From G965218495 sp965262785 (GTDB lineage: Bacteria; Bacteroidota; Rhodothermia; Rhodothermales; Bin80), in assembly GCA_965262785.1 (NCBI GenBank), contig OZ253559.1, positions 3,472,001-3,536,000 on the forward strand: 64,000 bases of DNA, in the 5' to 3' direction. The position numbers and the translations under genes are program-made. Below the pieces are notes generated by a model that searched no databases, had not been told where the DNA came from, and saw only the letters and a program-made list of their open reading frames with translations. Positions 7,470 to 16,404 of the stretch are shown piece after piece (the first letter of the stretch is position 1; each line of letters starts with the position of its first letter).

Positions 7470-9138
7470 CTTCAACAAGATGCAATTCCTGGTTTGCTGC
7501 CTGCGGACCAACCAACTGCACTTCGCCCATGGGCCAATAGATCCACAAGCTGTCGACGTGCTCTTCCTTTCCAAGCCCAAAGGTTACCGTGAGCTCGTTT
7601 TGAGCAAGGTAGCTCGACCCCGAGCGCACTCGGCGCTCGTGACGCTTGCCCCCTGCCAGTGCTACGATGCGGGTGCCAAGTCCATCACGGTTGCCCGACC
7701 GGCCTTCGACGGAAACCCGAAGGTAGTTGTTACCCGTGTGGTCGTTGCGCCACAAATGAGCCGGCCCGTCGTTCTCCGTTATCAGAATGTCTACGTCTCC
7801 GTCCTTGTCATAGTCTGCATATGCGGCACCGCGCGCCACCATTAGCACGCCAAGTGGAGGCGTAGTTTCTGGAGCAACCTCCTGAAAGAGGCCCTGTCCG
7901 GTATTTTCGAATATCTGTGAGCGCTGGCGATAAGTGATCTTGTCCTGGTCTACCAGTCGATCCGGGTAAACGTGCCCGTTTGCGGCAAAGAGATCCAGAT
8001 CCCCGTCAAGCTCCACATCGAACAGAAATAGACCGAATGCCAGCGTGTTAAGGCTAGGCTGCCCGATCCTGGACGACGCTGCCCGGTCCAGAAACAGGCC
8101 GCTGCCCGTGTGGCGATATACGCCGATCATCTCTTCCGAAAAATTTCCGACAAAGATTGACGGTTCGCCCGTTTCGTCCACGATCCCCACATCTATACCC
8201 ATGCCGGCCCGCGCCTCCCCATGTTCGCTGAATGCCACACCACTGAGTACGCCTCGCTCACTGAACGTGCCAACGCGATTGTTTTCATACAGCAGGTCCC
8301 CTTCACCATCATTCGCAACCACAAAGTCACTCCAACCATCCCGGTTGTAGTCCAATTCCGCCATGCCCAGGGACTTGCCATACTTGAAATGCAAACCCGC
8401 CTCATCGGTACCATCCCTGAAGACTCCCTGCTCGCTACCCCAGAAAAAGCGGCTAGACATGCCTTCGTAGTCTGCCGGTACGCAGTAGAGCTTAACATTT
8501 GCCCCCTCAGGACAAAACTTGTCAGTAGCTGGCGTCCAGTCTGCATAGTTGCCCACATAGACGTCAAGCCATCTGTCGTTGTTGGCATCCAGGAATATCG
8601 CAGAGCTGCTCCATTCATCATGCTCGGAAACCCCGGCCAGCTTTCCCACTTCCGCAAAGACACCGCCGTCATTGCGAAAAAGCATGTTGTGATTCAGATT
8701 CGTCAGCAGGAAGTCCGCGTCGCCGTCATTGTCATAGTCTGCGGCAGCCATCCCGATGGTGTAAGCATCCACGCCTGCCAGACCAGCCTCCACCGTGCGG
8801 TCTGCAAACGTCCCGTCCCCGAGGTTCCGAAACAGCCACAAGGCGCGATAGCCATACTTGGGCGGGCGTTCCCACTGCCCGCCGCCCATCAAAAGGATAT
8901 CGAGCCAGCCATCGCCGTCGTAGTCAATCCATCCACCGCCCGAGCCCATCTGCTCCGCGTAGTACTTGTCCCCCGCCGCCCCATTGTCATGCATAAAGGC
9001 GCCGATCCCGGACTCTTGCGCCACATCCGTAAACGCGATGAGTGGCCCCACTGCCGTTTGAGAAACGTCAGATGTGCACCCCCAAGTAGCCAGGGCAAGC
9101 AGCACCGCTATGCCGGAAGCCTTGGGTGGAGCAATCAT
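7459..9138 (-). CDS. CRTAC1-family FG-GAP/VCBS repeat lipoprotein (copy 1)
   Basis: About 559 residues from the ATG at 9138; a TTG at 9147 would add three residues. The signal MIAPPKASGIAVLLALATWG is followed by Cys, a plausible lipobox. Propeller repeats include DYDGDGWLDIL, DYDNDGDADFL, DANNDRWLDVY, DYNRDGWSDFV, DVELDGDLDLF and DYDKDGDVDIL. The ASPIC/UnbV domain ends VDSLWIYWPMGEVQLVGP. It is the first of three tandem paralogues, lying 104 bases downstream of the PorV-like gene on the minus strand. The three copies share domain order and spacing but differ in sequence, which suggests old duplication and divergence, not a recent assembly artefact. Confidence 0.9.
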   Translation of the reverse strand: MIAPPKASGIAVLLALATWGCTSDVSQTAVGPLIAFTDVAQESGIGAFMHDNGAAGDKYYAEQMGSGGGWIDYDGDGWLDILLMGGGQWERPPKYGYRALWLFRNLGDGTFADRTVEAGLAGVDAYTIGMAAADYDNDGDADFLLTNLNHNMLFRNDGGVFAEVGKLAGVSEHDEWSSSAIFLDANNDRWLDVYVGNYADWTPATDKFCPEGANVKLYCVPADYEGMSSRFFWGSEQGVFRDGTDEAGLHFKYGKSLGMAELDYNRDGWSDFVVANDGEGDLLYENNRVGTFSERGVLSGVAFSEHGEARAGMGIDVGIVDETGEPSIFVGNFSEEMIGVYRHTGSGLFLDRAASSRIGQPSLNTLAFGLFLFDVELDGDLDLFAANGHVYPDRLVDQDKITYRQRSQIFENTGQGLFQEVAPETTPPLGVLMVARGAAYADYDKDGDVDILITENDGPAHLWRNDHTGNNYLRVSVEGRSGNRDGLGTRIVALAGGKRHERRVRSGSSYLAQNELTVTFGLGKEEHVDSLWIYWPMGEVQLVGPQAANQELHLVEGEE

Positions 9139-9242
9139 GCGCAACACGTATACGCAAAATGAGCGAAGAACCCGGCTTCCACCCGGATCCTTCGCCCATT
9201 ACTTACGGCCCAGCTCGCGCTGGCCCGCTATGCAGTTAGCGC

Positions 9243-10304
9243 CTACAGTCCTATGTTCACGCCAACCCGGTGCACAGCACCGAACAGGCCAAAGTCCGTA
9301 TAGGCATAGTCTGCGCCAAAGTTGACGCCACCGGCGCCAACGCGAACGCCTGCACCCGCACTGAAGCCTTGCTCTTCGCTGACGACAGCTTGCTCAAAGC
9401 CTCCACGCAAGGACGCAATACCCATAAATGTGTATTCCAGTCCGAAACGGACGTGCTCCGCAAAGTCACGTGGACGTTGCGCATCCACGTTCAACTGCAG
9501 CCGGTGCAAATCAGGATCCAGGCTGGTCAGGTCCGTCATGTTCATAGACGCGCCTATCTGGAAGGTCAGCGGCAATTCAAATCGCTCGCGTACATAGGTC
9601 TGCTCAGCCGCAAAGTTGCGTGCCATCATGGCGATGGTAAGACTGCGGAAGCCCGTCGAATAGAGCACGCCGAAGTCAAAAGCAACGGTCTGCGTGCTGT
9701 AGCTGTCGGTCGCTTCCACCGCCCCGCTAGCAAAATCCTGACTCGTAACGAAGTCACTACCCAAGTCCTGAAACGCGAGTTTGATATTGGCGCCGGCCGA
9801 AAACCGGTCACCGAATGAGCGGGCATAGCCAAGTCCTACAGCCATGGACGTAGGTGAATACGCACCTGTATCGATGAAGCCAGACTCATTGTCGGCCCGT
9901 ATTGTGCCCAAAAACTCTCCGTAGTCCACGGAGACAACCGAAACACCTACTACGCCCAGATTGCCGCCGCCTGGCCTGAAAGCCACGCTGGCCTGCGTAT
10001 AGCTAATGTCGGCGATAAACTGGAGAATGCCACCCGAAGCAGAAAACTTCCCTGGCATGAATCCCATGCTGGCCGGGTTATAGAACATGGAGGTCGATGA
10101 CCCTTCAAAATCTGCGGTGAGTGCAGAGCCCAGAGCAGATGCCCTCGGATCAACTGACGTGCTAAGGAACTTCATACCCGTCTGTGCCCGCTTGTCCGTG
10201 GTGACTTCCGTATCCGGCGTCAGGCCTTGCTGGGCGAATGCAGAAGGCGCAAAGCCTAGTAGAAGCACCAAGGCCATCAAGGTGATACAATAGCGCTTAT
10301 TCAT
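9243..10304 (-). CDS. PorV/PorQ-family outer-membrane beta-barrel protein
   Basis: This 353-residue protein has a clear signal peptide (MNKRYCITLMALVLLLGFAP, cleavage after AFA). The motif FLSTSVDPRASALGSALTA near residues 46-65 and SMFYNPASMG near 72-81 are hallmarks of the PorV/PorQ (UPF0164-like) family. The remainder is alternating beta strands ending in GVNIGL. In Bacteroidota, PorV is the outer-membrane shuttle that hands type-IX cargo to the sortase; related PorQ-like proteins are also found in lineages without a full system. Lying directly downstream of a gene with a C-terminal sorting-like domain, it plausibly helps export or anchor that protein or the CRTAC1 lipoproteins. The family call is strong; the role is inferred. 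Confidence 0.85.
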   Translation of the reverse strand: MNKRYCITLMALVLLLGFAPSAFAQQGLTPDTEVTTDKRAQTGMKFLSTSVDPRASALGSALTADFEGSSTSMFYNPASMGFMPGKFSASGGILQFIADISYTQASVAFRPGGGNLGVVGVSVVSVDYGEFLGTIRADNESGFIDTGAYSPTSMAVGLGYARSFGDRFSAGANIKLAFQDLGSDFVTSQDFASGAVEATDSYSTQTVAFDFGVLYSTGFRSLTIAMMARNFAAEQTYVRERFELPLTFQIGASMNMTDLTSLDPDLHRLQLNVDAQRPRDFAEHVRFGLEYTFMGIASLRGGFEQAVVSEEQGFSAGAGVRVGAGGVNFGADYAYTDFGLFGAVHRVGVNIGL

Positions 10305-10339
10305 AGCAGCTGTACTGTTTTGTGTTGCCTGTTTGGTTT

Positions 10340-10361
10340 GCCCCGGCCCGAAGGCTGGGGC
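10340..10361 (-). terminator. GC-rich hairpin between the sorting-domain gene and the PorV-like gene
   Basis: Nine-base arms (10340-10348 and 10353-10361) surround a 4-base loop that reads TTCG on the transcribed strand, with one A-C mismatch in the stem. It begins 8 bases after the stop codon at 10370. No T-run follows, so it may be a weak terminator or a processing/stability hairpin between two operon genes and not a full stop. Confidence 0.35.
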
Positions 10362-10369
10362 CTCCGTTG

Positions 10370-12691
10370 TTAGCGTATGACGGTGAATTTCAATACGGAT
10401 TCCTCTCCGTTGGAGTTATCCGTAATGACCGCGATATAGATACCACTCACCAAGAGCTGGCGTGACTTCGTGGTCAGGTTCCAAAGCTCGTCACCACTTC
10501 CGTCATCGTGTACGATAGTATGTACAAGCTCACCGATCTCCGTGAAAATCTTAATGGTACAGTCACCCGGGATGTTGAAGAATGCTACGCGATCTTCCTG
10601 CTCGAAACGTACAGTGTTGTCCGCACCAAGGTTTACAGGGTTGGGGACAATGCGCGCATCAGCAACTGTACCGCTCTCCCCGTATGGTGGACGCTTCAGG
10701 TTGACCGGCTGGTATGTCTGCGTCAGAGAGCGCGAACTCCGCAAGGGGAAGCCACCCGGGGTGCCGGTAATGCCGTCTGGATCGTTCGGCTGCGAGCCGC
10801 CGACAGCTTGCAGGTAGTAGTAATAGTCTGTACCACGTACCGGATCCGTGTCCGCATACGACGTGGCGTTGGCATCCAACTCCGCGATAAGCTCATAGCC
10901 GCATTCTGCCTGCCCGGCTGAACCATCAACCATGCCACCACCGAAATTTGAGTCCTCGGTGCAGCCAGTCGTGTACAGATGATCCTCCCACAGGTCCGTA
11001 CGATACAGCAGCCACTTGGTCCGCGAAGGACCACCGGTAGGAGGCGTCCATTCAATGTCGACCTTGTCGGGCCGGCCAAACACGCTAAACTTCAGCGGCG
11101 CATGTGGCGCCTCCGGAATCGGATACGTGGACATGTTGTTACTGGCGGCGTACAGGTTGATCCCTCGCTGCAGCGTCGTGAAGAGCGAATCTCTTGATGT
11201 CATGACCCACTGATTCTTGGTCATCTCCTCCAAACCCCAGCCGAAGGAGTCAAACATGCCATCGCCATCCGAATCGATCTGGTTGATGGTATAGTCAAAG
11301 GCTCCTGTCTGGATCGTGCCATCCTTGTTAGCATCAAACTGGATCAGCTTCGTGTCACGGCTAGTCCCACCTCGTTTATATGCCCGCCCAATCTTGTAGT
11401 CAGCGTCAAAACCTAAACCGCCAACGGCCTCCACAATCGCTATGCGAACGCTCTCGCCCGGCCCGATGTCGTAGGGCCCATATGCAGTCGTTACTGCGTG
11501 CCCACCCTGTTTACCGGTAGACGCATCGTTCTTTGCTTCCCAGAATACGCCGCTGGGCTCAATGCGGTCGGCATAGTGCGGAAACATGTGCTGCGAACCA
11601 CCTGCGATCCGATCCGGGTTCTCACGAGTACGGATGCCCCACTCGTAGTAGTCCTCGTGCGACGATCCGTCCGCCGTCAACGCTTCATCCGAATCCATGA
11701 ACCCCATGGTCCTAGGCTGACAGCTGTCAATGGTAGCCTGCGTGCACCGTATATAGCTCTGGTCCGTCGGAGAATTGTCGGCATGAATCGTCGTTCGCCC
11801 TATAAAGGAACTGCCTGACAGGCGTCCAAGGGAATCGCCGGACGCTACCCAAGTGTTCTCGGTAAAGACCGGAGCGCCAATTCTGTCATACTGTGACTGC
11901 GCCTCAGGATCAACACCTATCCACAGGTATTGCGCAGTGAACGATAGCGGGTAGTCCGCATGCCCGTCTCCAACGACGTCTACCATACTGAACTTGCCCC
12001 ACACCTGACCACCACTAACCGTCCAGGCACCCTGAAGACTGCCCCGCCACCGGTGAATCCGGAAGAAGTAGGTGTCCTTCAGCGTCTGGTTGGCCAATTC
12101 TATCTCCTCATCGTCGTCGCTGTTGCCCGTATTCGTGTAGACGTACTCGATGATGTGGTAATCATCGTGCGCCTGGTTGACCCAAGCGTACGCCTTGCGA
12201 TCAATCGTAATCCCGACAATCATATTGTGGATGTTGTGCACCATACGGTCCGCTGGAATGCCGGGGTCGATTTCATCCAAGACCGCCACATTGTCGAAAG
12301 ACAGCGCTCCGTCCACCTCTACGATTGTGTCCTCCGTCCTGCCCAGGAGAACGTTTTGTACGGGGAAGGTTACGTCGGCACCTGCGGTGCGCGGCCCTAT
12401 GCGAGCCACAAAGTATGGCCAAATCTGCCCATTTGGATCCGTCCAGTCCTTCGTACCGATCCAAAACGCTTTTGCTCGAAAGTGGCTGCTGTTTCGAAGA
12501 ATTGCTGGCCACTCCATGCCATCCGCAGCAGTTGAGTTTACCTCATCCTGCGCTCCAGACTCGACATACGTACCGTGAAAGGTCCCGATGTCCAGCCACT
12601 GCGCCGTGAACTGGGCATGCGCCGCAGTCGCACCAAGAAGGACAAGCAGCGCGGCAGCGACAAGGTTTTTAAAGTAGCAAGAGCTATACAT
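10370..12691 (-). CDS. Large secreted protein with fibronectin-like region and type-IX-like C-terminal sorting domain
   Basis: A 773-residue protein with signal peptide (hydrophobic LVAAALLVLLGATAAHAQ). The N-terminal ~500 residues are unrecognised and beta-rich. A thrombospondin-3/EF-like calcium motif, DSDGDGMFDSFG, lies near residues 490-501; a fibronectin-III-like segment follows (PHAPLKFSVFGRPDKVDIEW to about 655). The last ~90 residues (VADARIVPNPVNLG...GDCTIKIFTEIGELVHTI...SGIYIAVITD...VLKFTVIR) match the layout of Por-type C-terminal sorting domains. It should be exported through the Sec system and then the outer membrane. It sits between the TonB-dependent receptor and the PorV-like gene on the same strand. 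The substrate is unknown. Confidence 0.8.
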   Translation of the reverse strand: MYSSCYFKNLVAAALLVLLGATAAHAQFTAQWLDIGTFHGTYVESGAQDEVNSTAADGMEWPAILRNSSHFRAKAFWIGTKDWTDPNGQIWPYFVARIGPRTAGADVTFPVQNVLLGRTEDTIVEVDGALSFDNVAVLDEIDPGIPADRMVHNIHNMIVGITIDRKAYAWVNQAHDDYHIIEYVYTNTGNSDDDEEIELANQTLKDTYFFRIHRWRGSLQGAWTVSGGQVWGKFSMVDVVGDGHADYPLSFTAQYLWIGVDPEAQSQYDRIGAPVFTENTWVASGDSLGRLSGSSFIGRTTIHADNSPTDQSYIRCTQATIDSCQPRTMGFMDSDEALTADGSSHEDYYEWGIRTRENPDRIAGGSQHMFPHYADRIEPSGVFWEAKNDASTGKQGGHAVTTAYGPYDIGPGESVRIAIVEAVGGLGFDADYKIGRAYKRGGTSRDTKLIQFDANKDGTIQTGAFDYTINQIDSDGDGMFDSFGWGLEEMTKNQWVMTSRDSLFTTLQRGINLYAASNNMSTYPIPEAPHAPLKFSVFGRPDKVDIEWTPPTGGPSRTKWLLYRTDLWEDHLYTTGCTEDSNFGGGMVDGSAGQAECGYELIAELDANATSYADTDPVRGTDYYYYLQAVGGSQPNDPDGITGTPGGFPLRSSRSLTQTYQPVNLKRPPYGESGTVADARIVPNPVNLGADNTVRFEQEDRVAFFNIPGDCTIKIFTEIGELVHTIVHDDGSGDELWNLTTKSRQLLVSGIYIAVITDNSNGEESVLKFTVIR

Positions 12692-12725
12692 GTGCCTGCT
12701 GTTTTGATTGAATGAGAAAAGCTGC

Positions 12726-12750
12726 CGGCGGCACGGAACCCGTGCCGCCG
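12726..12750 (-). terminator. Intrinsic terminator after the TonB-dependent receptor
   Basis: A perfect 11-bp stem (CGGCGGCACGG / CCGTGCCGCCG at 12726-12736 and 12740-12750) with a 3-base loop lies 12 bases past the receptor stop at 12763. On the transcribed (minus) strand it is followed by GCAGCTTTTCTC, a short T-run. It could fully terminate, or partly attenuate, transcription into the downstream sorting-domain gene that starts at 12691, letting the receptor be made in excess. Confidence 0.65.
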
Positions 12751-12762
12751 AGCTGAAATCGT

Positions 12763-15700
12763 CTAGAATGTGAGCCGAACGCCCAACGTGACGCGGCGGT
12801 TGTTAAGAAACGTGTTAAACCGAAAGTTGGGCATGTCAATGTATGCCTTGTCTTCCAGCATCTGGTCCACCTGGTCTTGGGGCACCTGGTTCCAACTTGA
12901 GCCATCCCATCGCGAGTATGTGCCCGTATCGGCGGCCCAGTACCACGCTGCCGCTCCAGGAGCGCTAACATTGTCCAAGCTTCCGACGGCCTCGACTGGC
13001 TGGTAGTCCACATCAGGATGACGGAACACGCCAGGCTTGTCATTGCCGGGAATCCAGACGTACGGAAGGCCGCCCAACGTGACCTTTTCCAAATAGGTTT
13101 TGCTGCCGTCAACGGCATTCAGCTCGTCGTAAATGTCTTCCGGCAGATGTAGTGACCACATGTAGCGATCAAAGTCTCGGTTGTCCGGGTGGAAGCCTGT
13201 GACGTTGTAGAGATGGCGCCGATTGAAGACGTTATCAACATCCAGGAACAGCTGGGCGGCACCGAATTGCGTGTTGATATGCTTGGTAAAGCGAAGGTCG
13301 AATCCCATGTAGCTGCGCCAGCGCACATTTTCCTGCAGCTCGGGCGGTGCGGCCGCGCCGCCGGCCCAAGTCCACTGCGTCCCTGCCCGCCATTCGCCCA
13401 AGAGGCTGACCCGCCAGTCACCGAGCAGGTCACCGTTGAGCACGTTTGGCATGAACTTGCTTGGCGTGAGCAGCAGGAGATTGCCACGCGCAAACGGCTC
13501 GGCCAAGGGCGCACCCAACCTGTAGTCGGTCGACGTACGCAGGTAGTTGCGCTGCTCAAACGTATTCTCGTTGAACTGGCCGTAGCCAAAGTTGCCGCCC
13601 TTCGTCTGCAGGTACGTGTAATTCAGGAAGCCGCGAATCCATTTGCCTCGGCTCTTGGTCAACGTAACCTCCGCTCCGCGGACATCTCTGTAGTTCCAAG
13701 GCTCTCTAGTCGAATAGGCCACAACGCCGCCGAGTGACCGATAGGTTACGCCCCGCGGCTGATTCTGGATGTCACGGTAGAAACCGGATATGCGCAGCAG
13801 AAACTGGCCCGCGATATTCTGGTCAAAGCCAAGTTCGTACGCCACCGTCAGCGGCATGGGGTGGTCCGGATTACCGAGCACATCAATGCCGCCATTGCGG
13901 GACTGCTGGATTCCGAAGATGTCAAATGGGTTCAACATCTGGCGGAAGTGGCCGTAATTGAAGTACAGCTTGCTTTCCAGCGTGATAGGAAACGAGATTC
14001 CCAGACGCGGGCTGACAAAGATCTGCGCCGACGGATCTTCCTTTTCCAATAGCTCATCCAATCCGTCAACTCGGCTCCGGAAGGCCTGGTCGTACGGATT
14101 TTCTGCGACCCACCACGGCGTATTGGCATCAAAGAAGTCCAGGCGAAGGCCCAAATTCGCAATCATGCCCTGAAATTCGAGCTTGCCTTGCGCATAGGCC
14201 GCGCCCTGGATGGGCGTCCGCGCAAATGGGAAGTCTTGCTCCGCTTCCGGCCCTATCAGGGCCAAATTCACACGCTGGTAGTTCAGGTCGTAGTCGCTGA
14301 TGATCAGCTCGGCCCCTGTCTTGAGCTGGAGCACGCGCGTGAGCTGACTGGTCAAATCAAAGCGACCCGTAAAGACGCTTACATCGGAGGTATCACGAGT
14401 CTTGACCCAGTGGCCACCGGTAGTCTCCGCACCGCCTATAAGGTTGCCACCCTGCCCTAGGAATCCAAACGGCTCGTCGGCTACCACGTACGGAGTCAGC
14501 ACGCCGTCCCCGTTCAGGTCGGTTGTGCCCCCAAATTCCGTGAGCCGGTCCCGATTGGCGAGCCCGGCTTCCGTTGGCCGGCCCAGGTTATTCGTGTACG
14601 GCACCTGGACAAAGTTTCCATCTCCGTCGATGTAAGACCCATCTCGCAGGTTCGGGAAATGGCTACGGTATTTGGTAGCAAGATTTTGGAGGCTGACTTC
14701 ATAGAAGGTGCTGGCACTGAGCGTGTGCGTAAACGTTGCGCCCACGAGCGAGTGGTCAATGTTGGCCAGCGGAAAGGCACCATCCGACAGGAGCACGCGG
14801 CCCCTTCGGTTGATCCCATCCACGATTTCCGCACCGGCGCCCCACCACGGGTAGGCAGGCATGTTGCCGTTATACATCCGCAAGTCCGCCGAGCTCTGTG
14901 ATTGGTTAATGCCGCGCTCCGTGCTCATCATGCCATTGATGGTGAGCTTCATGCCACGACTGACGTTTGAGACAAGCTTGCCCTGAAGCGTATTGCTGTT
15001 GAAGGCATCCCTCGACTGCGGGTACAAGTATGCGCTCTGCGTTCCGCGGTAGGACACCAGGAATCGAAGGTTCCCAAGCTGAGAGCCCAGCCCCGGAACC
15101 AGCGGCCCGCTGACAGTCACGTCGGCCTCATAGTCGGGAATGTCAATAGCGTTGTCTTTCCGATGCGTGTGCTTGAAGTAGTCCTGCATGTCCTGAGCTG
15201 TGACATCAAATCCTTCGTCGTTTCTCAGGCGCTCGGCGAGCGTCGTCCAGCCCTCAAATGCGTTGTATTGAAGCTGCGTGTAAGTATCCCACGCACCGCT
15301 TTCGGTCCCGTCCAAGGCCACGGCAGGGTCCAGGAACGGCCGGATGAACCAACTGTCGCAGTCACCGGTTACGCGCCCGCTGTAGTCGCAATTGTCCAGG
15401 TTGGTCCCGCCAAGCCCTTCCAGCGTTTTGGGCTGGGGTGGTTGGTAGCGAAGTAGAGCGTCCACATTGTAGCGCGTGCGTGAGGGCTCCTTGGTGGTCA
15501 CGTTCACGATACCACTACGGACATTCCCGTACTCTGCATTGAAGCCGCCCGTCTGCACCTGAATCTCTTCCAGAGAGGTGTAGCTGATGTTGGTGAATGG
15601 CTGTTGAGAACGGCCCGTACGCATGTTCATGCCGTCTACAACGAAGGCGATCTCATTCAGACCGCCGCCGCGAACGCGCAACCCCGGCTCAATGCCCGCC

Positions 15701-16158
15701 TGCAGGTCCAGCACCTCCGTTACCCCGGCCACCGGTAGGTCCTCAAAAGCCTCGGCATTCAGGCTGGCGACGTTGGCTGACACGTCAAGTTGCACGATCG
15801 GGCGTTCGCTAACGACGACGATTTCGTCAAGACCGATCTGCTCTTCACCCATCTCTATGTTTATGGTTGAGGTCAGGCCGGTCGACACGCGCACCTCCTG
15901 AATCACCTCGTCGGTGTAACCAACCAGCGTGGCGCGTAGCGAGTACGTTCCCGGACGCACGTTGTTGATGAAGTAATATCCTTCAACATCGCTTGCTCCG
16001 CCCTGCAGGGTCTCCACCAGCAAGATGTTGACACCCGGGAGCGTTTCCCCCGTTGCGCCGTCCGTCACCGTCCCAGCGATCTTCCCTCGCTGTGCCAGCG
16101 CTGGCGAAGCGACAAGCAGCAAAATCGCGAATAGGCTCAGTAGCCGTCCATCCCTCAT
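12763..16158 (-). CDS. TonB-dependent receptor with carboxypeptidase-regulatory-like N-terminal domain
   Basis: About 1,131 residues. The start is set at the ATG 16158 (MRDGRLLSLFAILLLVASPA), preceded by GGAGG about 8 bases upstream; an upstream GTG adds only five residues. After the signal peptide comes a carboxypeptidase-regulatory-like beta-sandwich (GKIAGTVTDGATGETLPGVN...GYYFINNVRPGTYSL, ~25-105), then a plug domain (DLPVAGVTEVLDLQAGIEPG, VRGGGLNEIAFVVDGMNMR, about 140-260), then a long beta-barrel ending RRVTLGVRLTF with the terminal aromatic residue typical of outer-membrane barrels. It is a TonB-energised outer-membrane importer of unknown ligand, possibly also a surface platform. It heads the minus-strand envelope block that includes the sorting-domain, PorV-like and CRTAC1 genes. 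Confidence 0.92.
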   Translation of the reverse strand: MRDGRLLSLFAILLLVASPALAQRGKIAGTVTDGATGETLPGVNILLVETLQGGASDVEGYYFINNVRPGTYSLRATLVGYTDEVIQEVRVSTGLTSTINIEMGEEQIGLDEIVVVSERPIVQLDVSANVASLNAEAFEDLPVAGVTEVLDLQAGIEPGLRVRGGGLNEIAFVVDGMNMRTGRSQQPFTNISYTSLEEIQVQTGGFNAEYGNVRSGIVNVTTKEPSRTRYNVDALLRYQPPQPKTLEGLGGTNLDNCDYSGRVTGDCDSWFIRPFLDPAVALDGTESGAWDTYTQLQYNAFEGWTTLAERLRNDEGFDVTAQDMQDYFKHTHRKDNAIDIPDYEADVTVSGPLVPGLGSQLGNLRFLVSYRGTQSAYLYPQSRDAFNSNTLQGKLVSNVSRGMKLTINGMMSTERGINQSQSSADLRMYNGNMPAYPWWGAGAEIVDGINRRGRVLLSDGAFPLANIDHSLVGATFTHTLSASTFYEVSLQNLATKYRSHFPNLRDGSYIDGDGNFVQVPYTNNLGRPTEAGLANRDRLTEFGGTTDLNGDGVLTPYVVADEPFGFLGQGGNLIGGAETTGGHWVKTRDTSDVSVFTGRFDLTSQLTRVLQLKTGAELIISDYDLNYQRVNLALIGPEAEQDFPFARTPIQGAAYAQGKLEFQGMIANLGLRLDFFDANTPWWVAENPYDQAFRSRVDGLDELLEKEDPSAQIFVSPRLGISFPITLESKLYFNYGHFRQMLNPFDIFGIQQSRNGGIDVLGNPDHPMPLTVAYELGFDQNIAGQFLLRISGFYRDIQNQPRGVTYRSLGGVVAYSTREPWNYRDVRGAEVTLTKSRGKWIRGFLNYTYLQTKGGNFGYGQFNENTFEQRNYLRTSTDYRLGAPLAEPFARGNLLLLTPSKFMPNVLNGDLLGDWRVSLLGEWRAGTQWTWAGGAAAPPELQENVRWRSYMGFDLRFTKHINTQFGAAQLFLDVDNVFNRRHLYNVTGFHPDNRDFDRYMWSLHLPEDIYDELNAVDGSKTYLEKVTLGGLPYVWIPGNDKPGVFRHPDVDYQPVEAVGSLDNVSAPGAAAWYWAADTGTYSRWDGSSWNQVPQDQVDQMLEDKAYIDMPNFRFNTFLNNRRVTLGVRLTF

Positions 16159-16404
16159 AGCGCGTTCCTCCACGATATCGTTATAAGTTTGAGTTACTTA
16201 CAGTTTGGACCGACCCAAGCACCCTTGTGTGCACAACGCGGCGCGCGAGACGGCGGCACTGTCGGTCATGTGCACGCAGCCAGCTTTGGCGGTCGTGCCC
16301 TCCTTAACCTTGTAAATATCCCCAAAAAGCGCCCCGATGTCAAGCTGGAAACGCTTCCTAAAGCCTTCATGCTCTCTTAACCTACCATGACCCTGCAGGC
16401 CCTG

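Noticed and set aside
9206..9225. Hairpin between the PorV-like gene and CRTAC1 copy 1
   Set aside because: The stem needs a bulge and has only five clean pairs, with no T-run.
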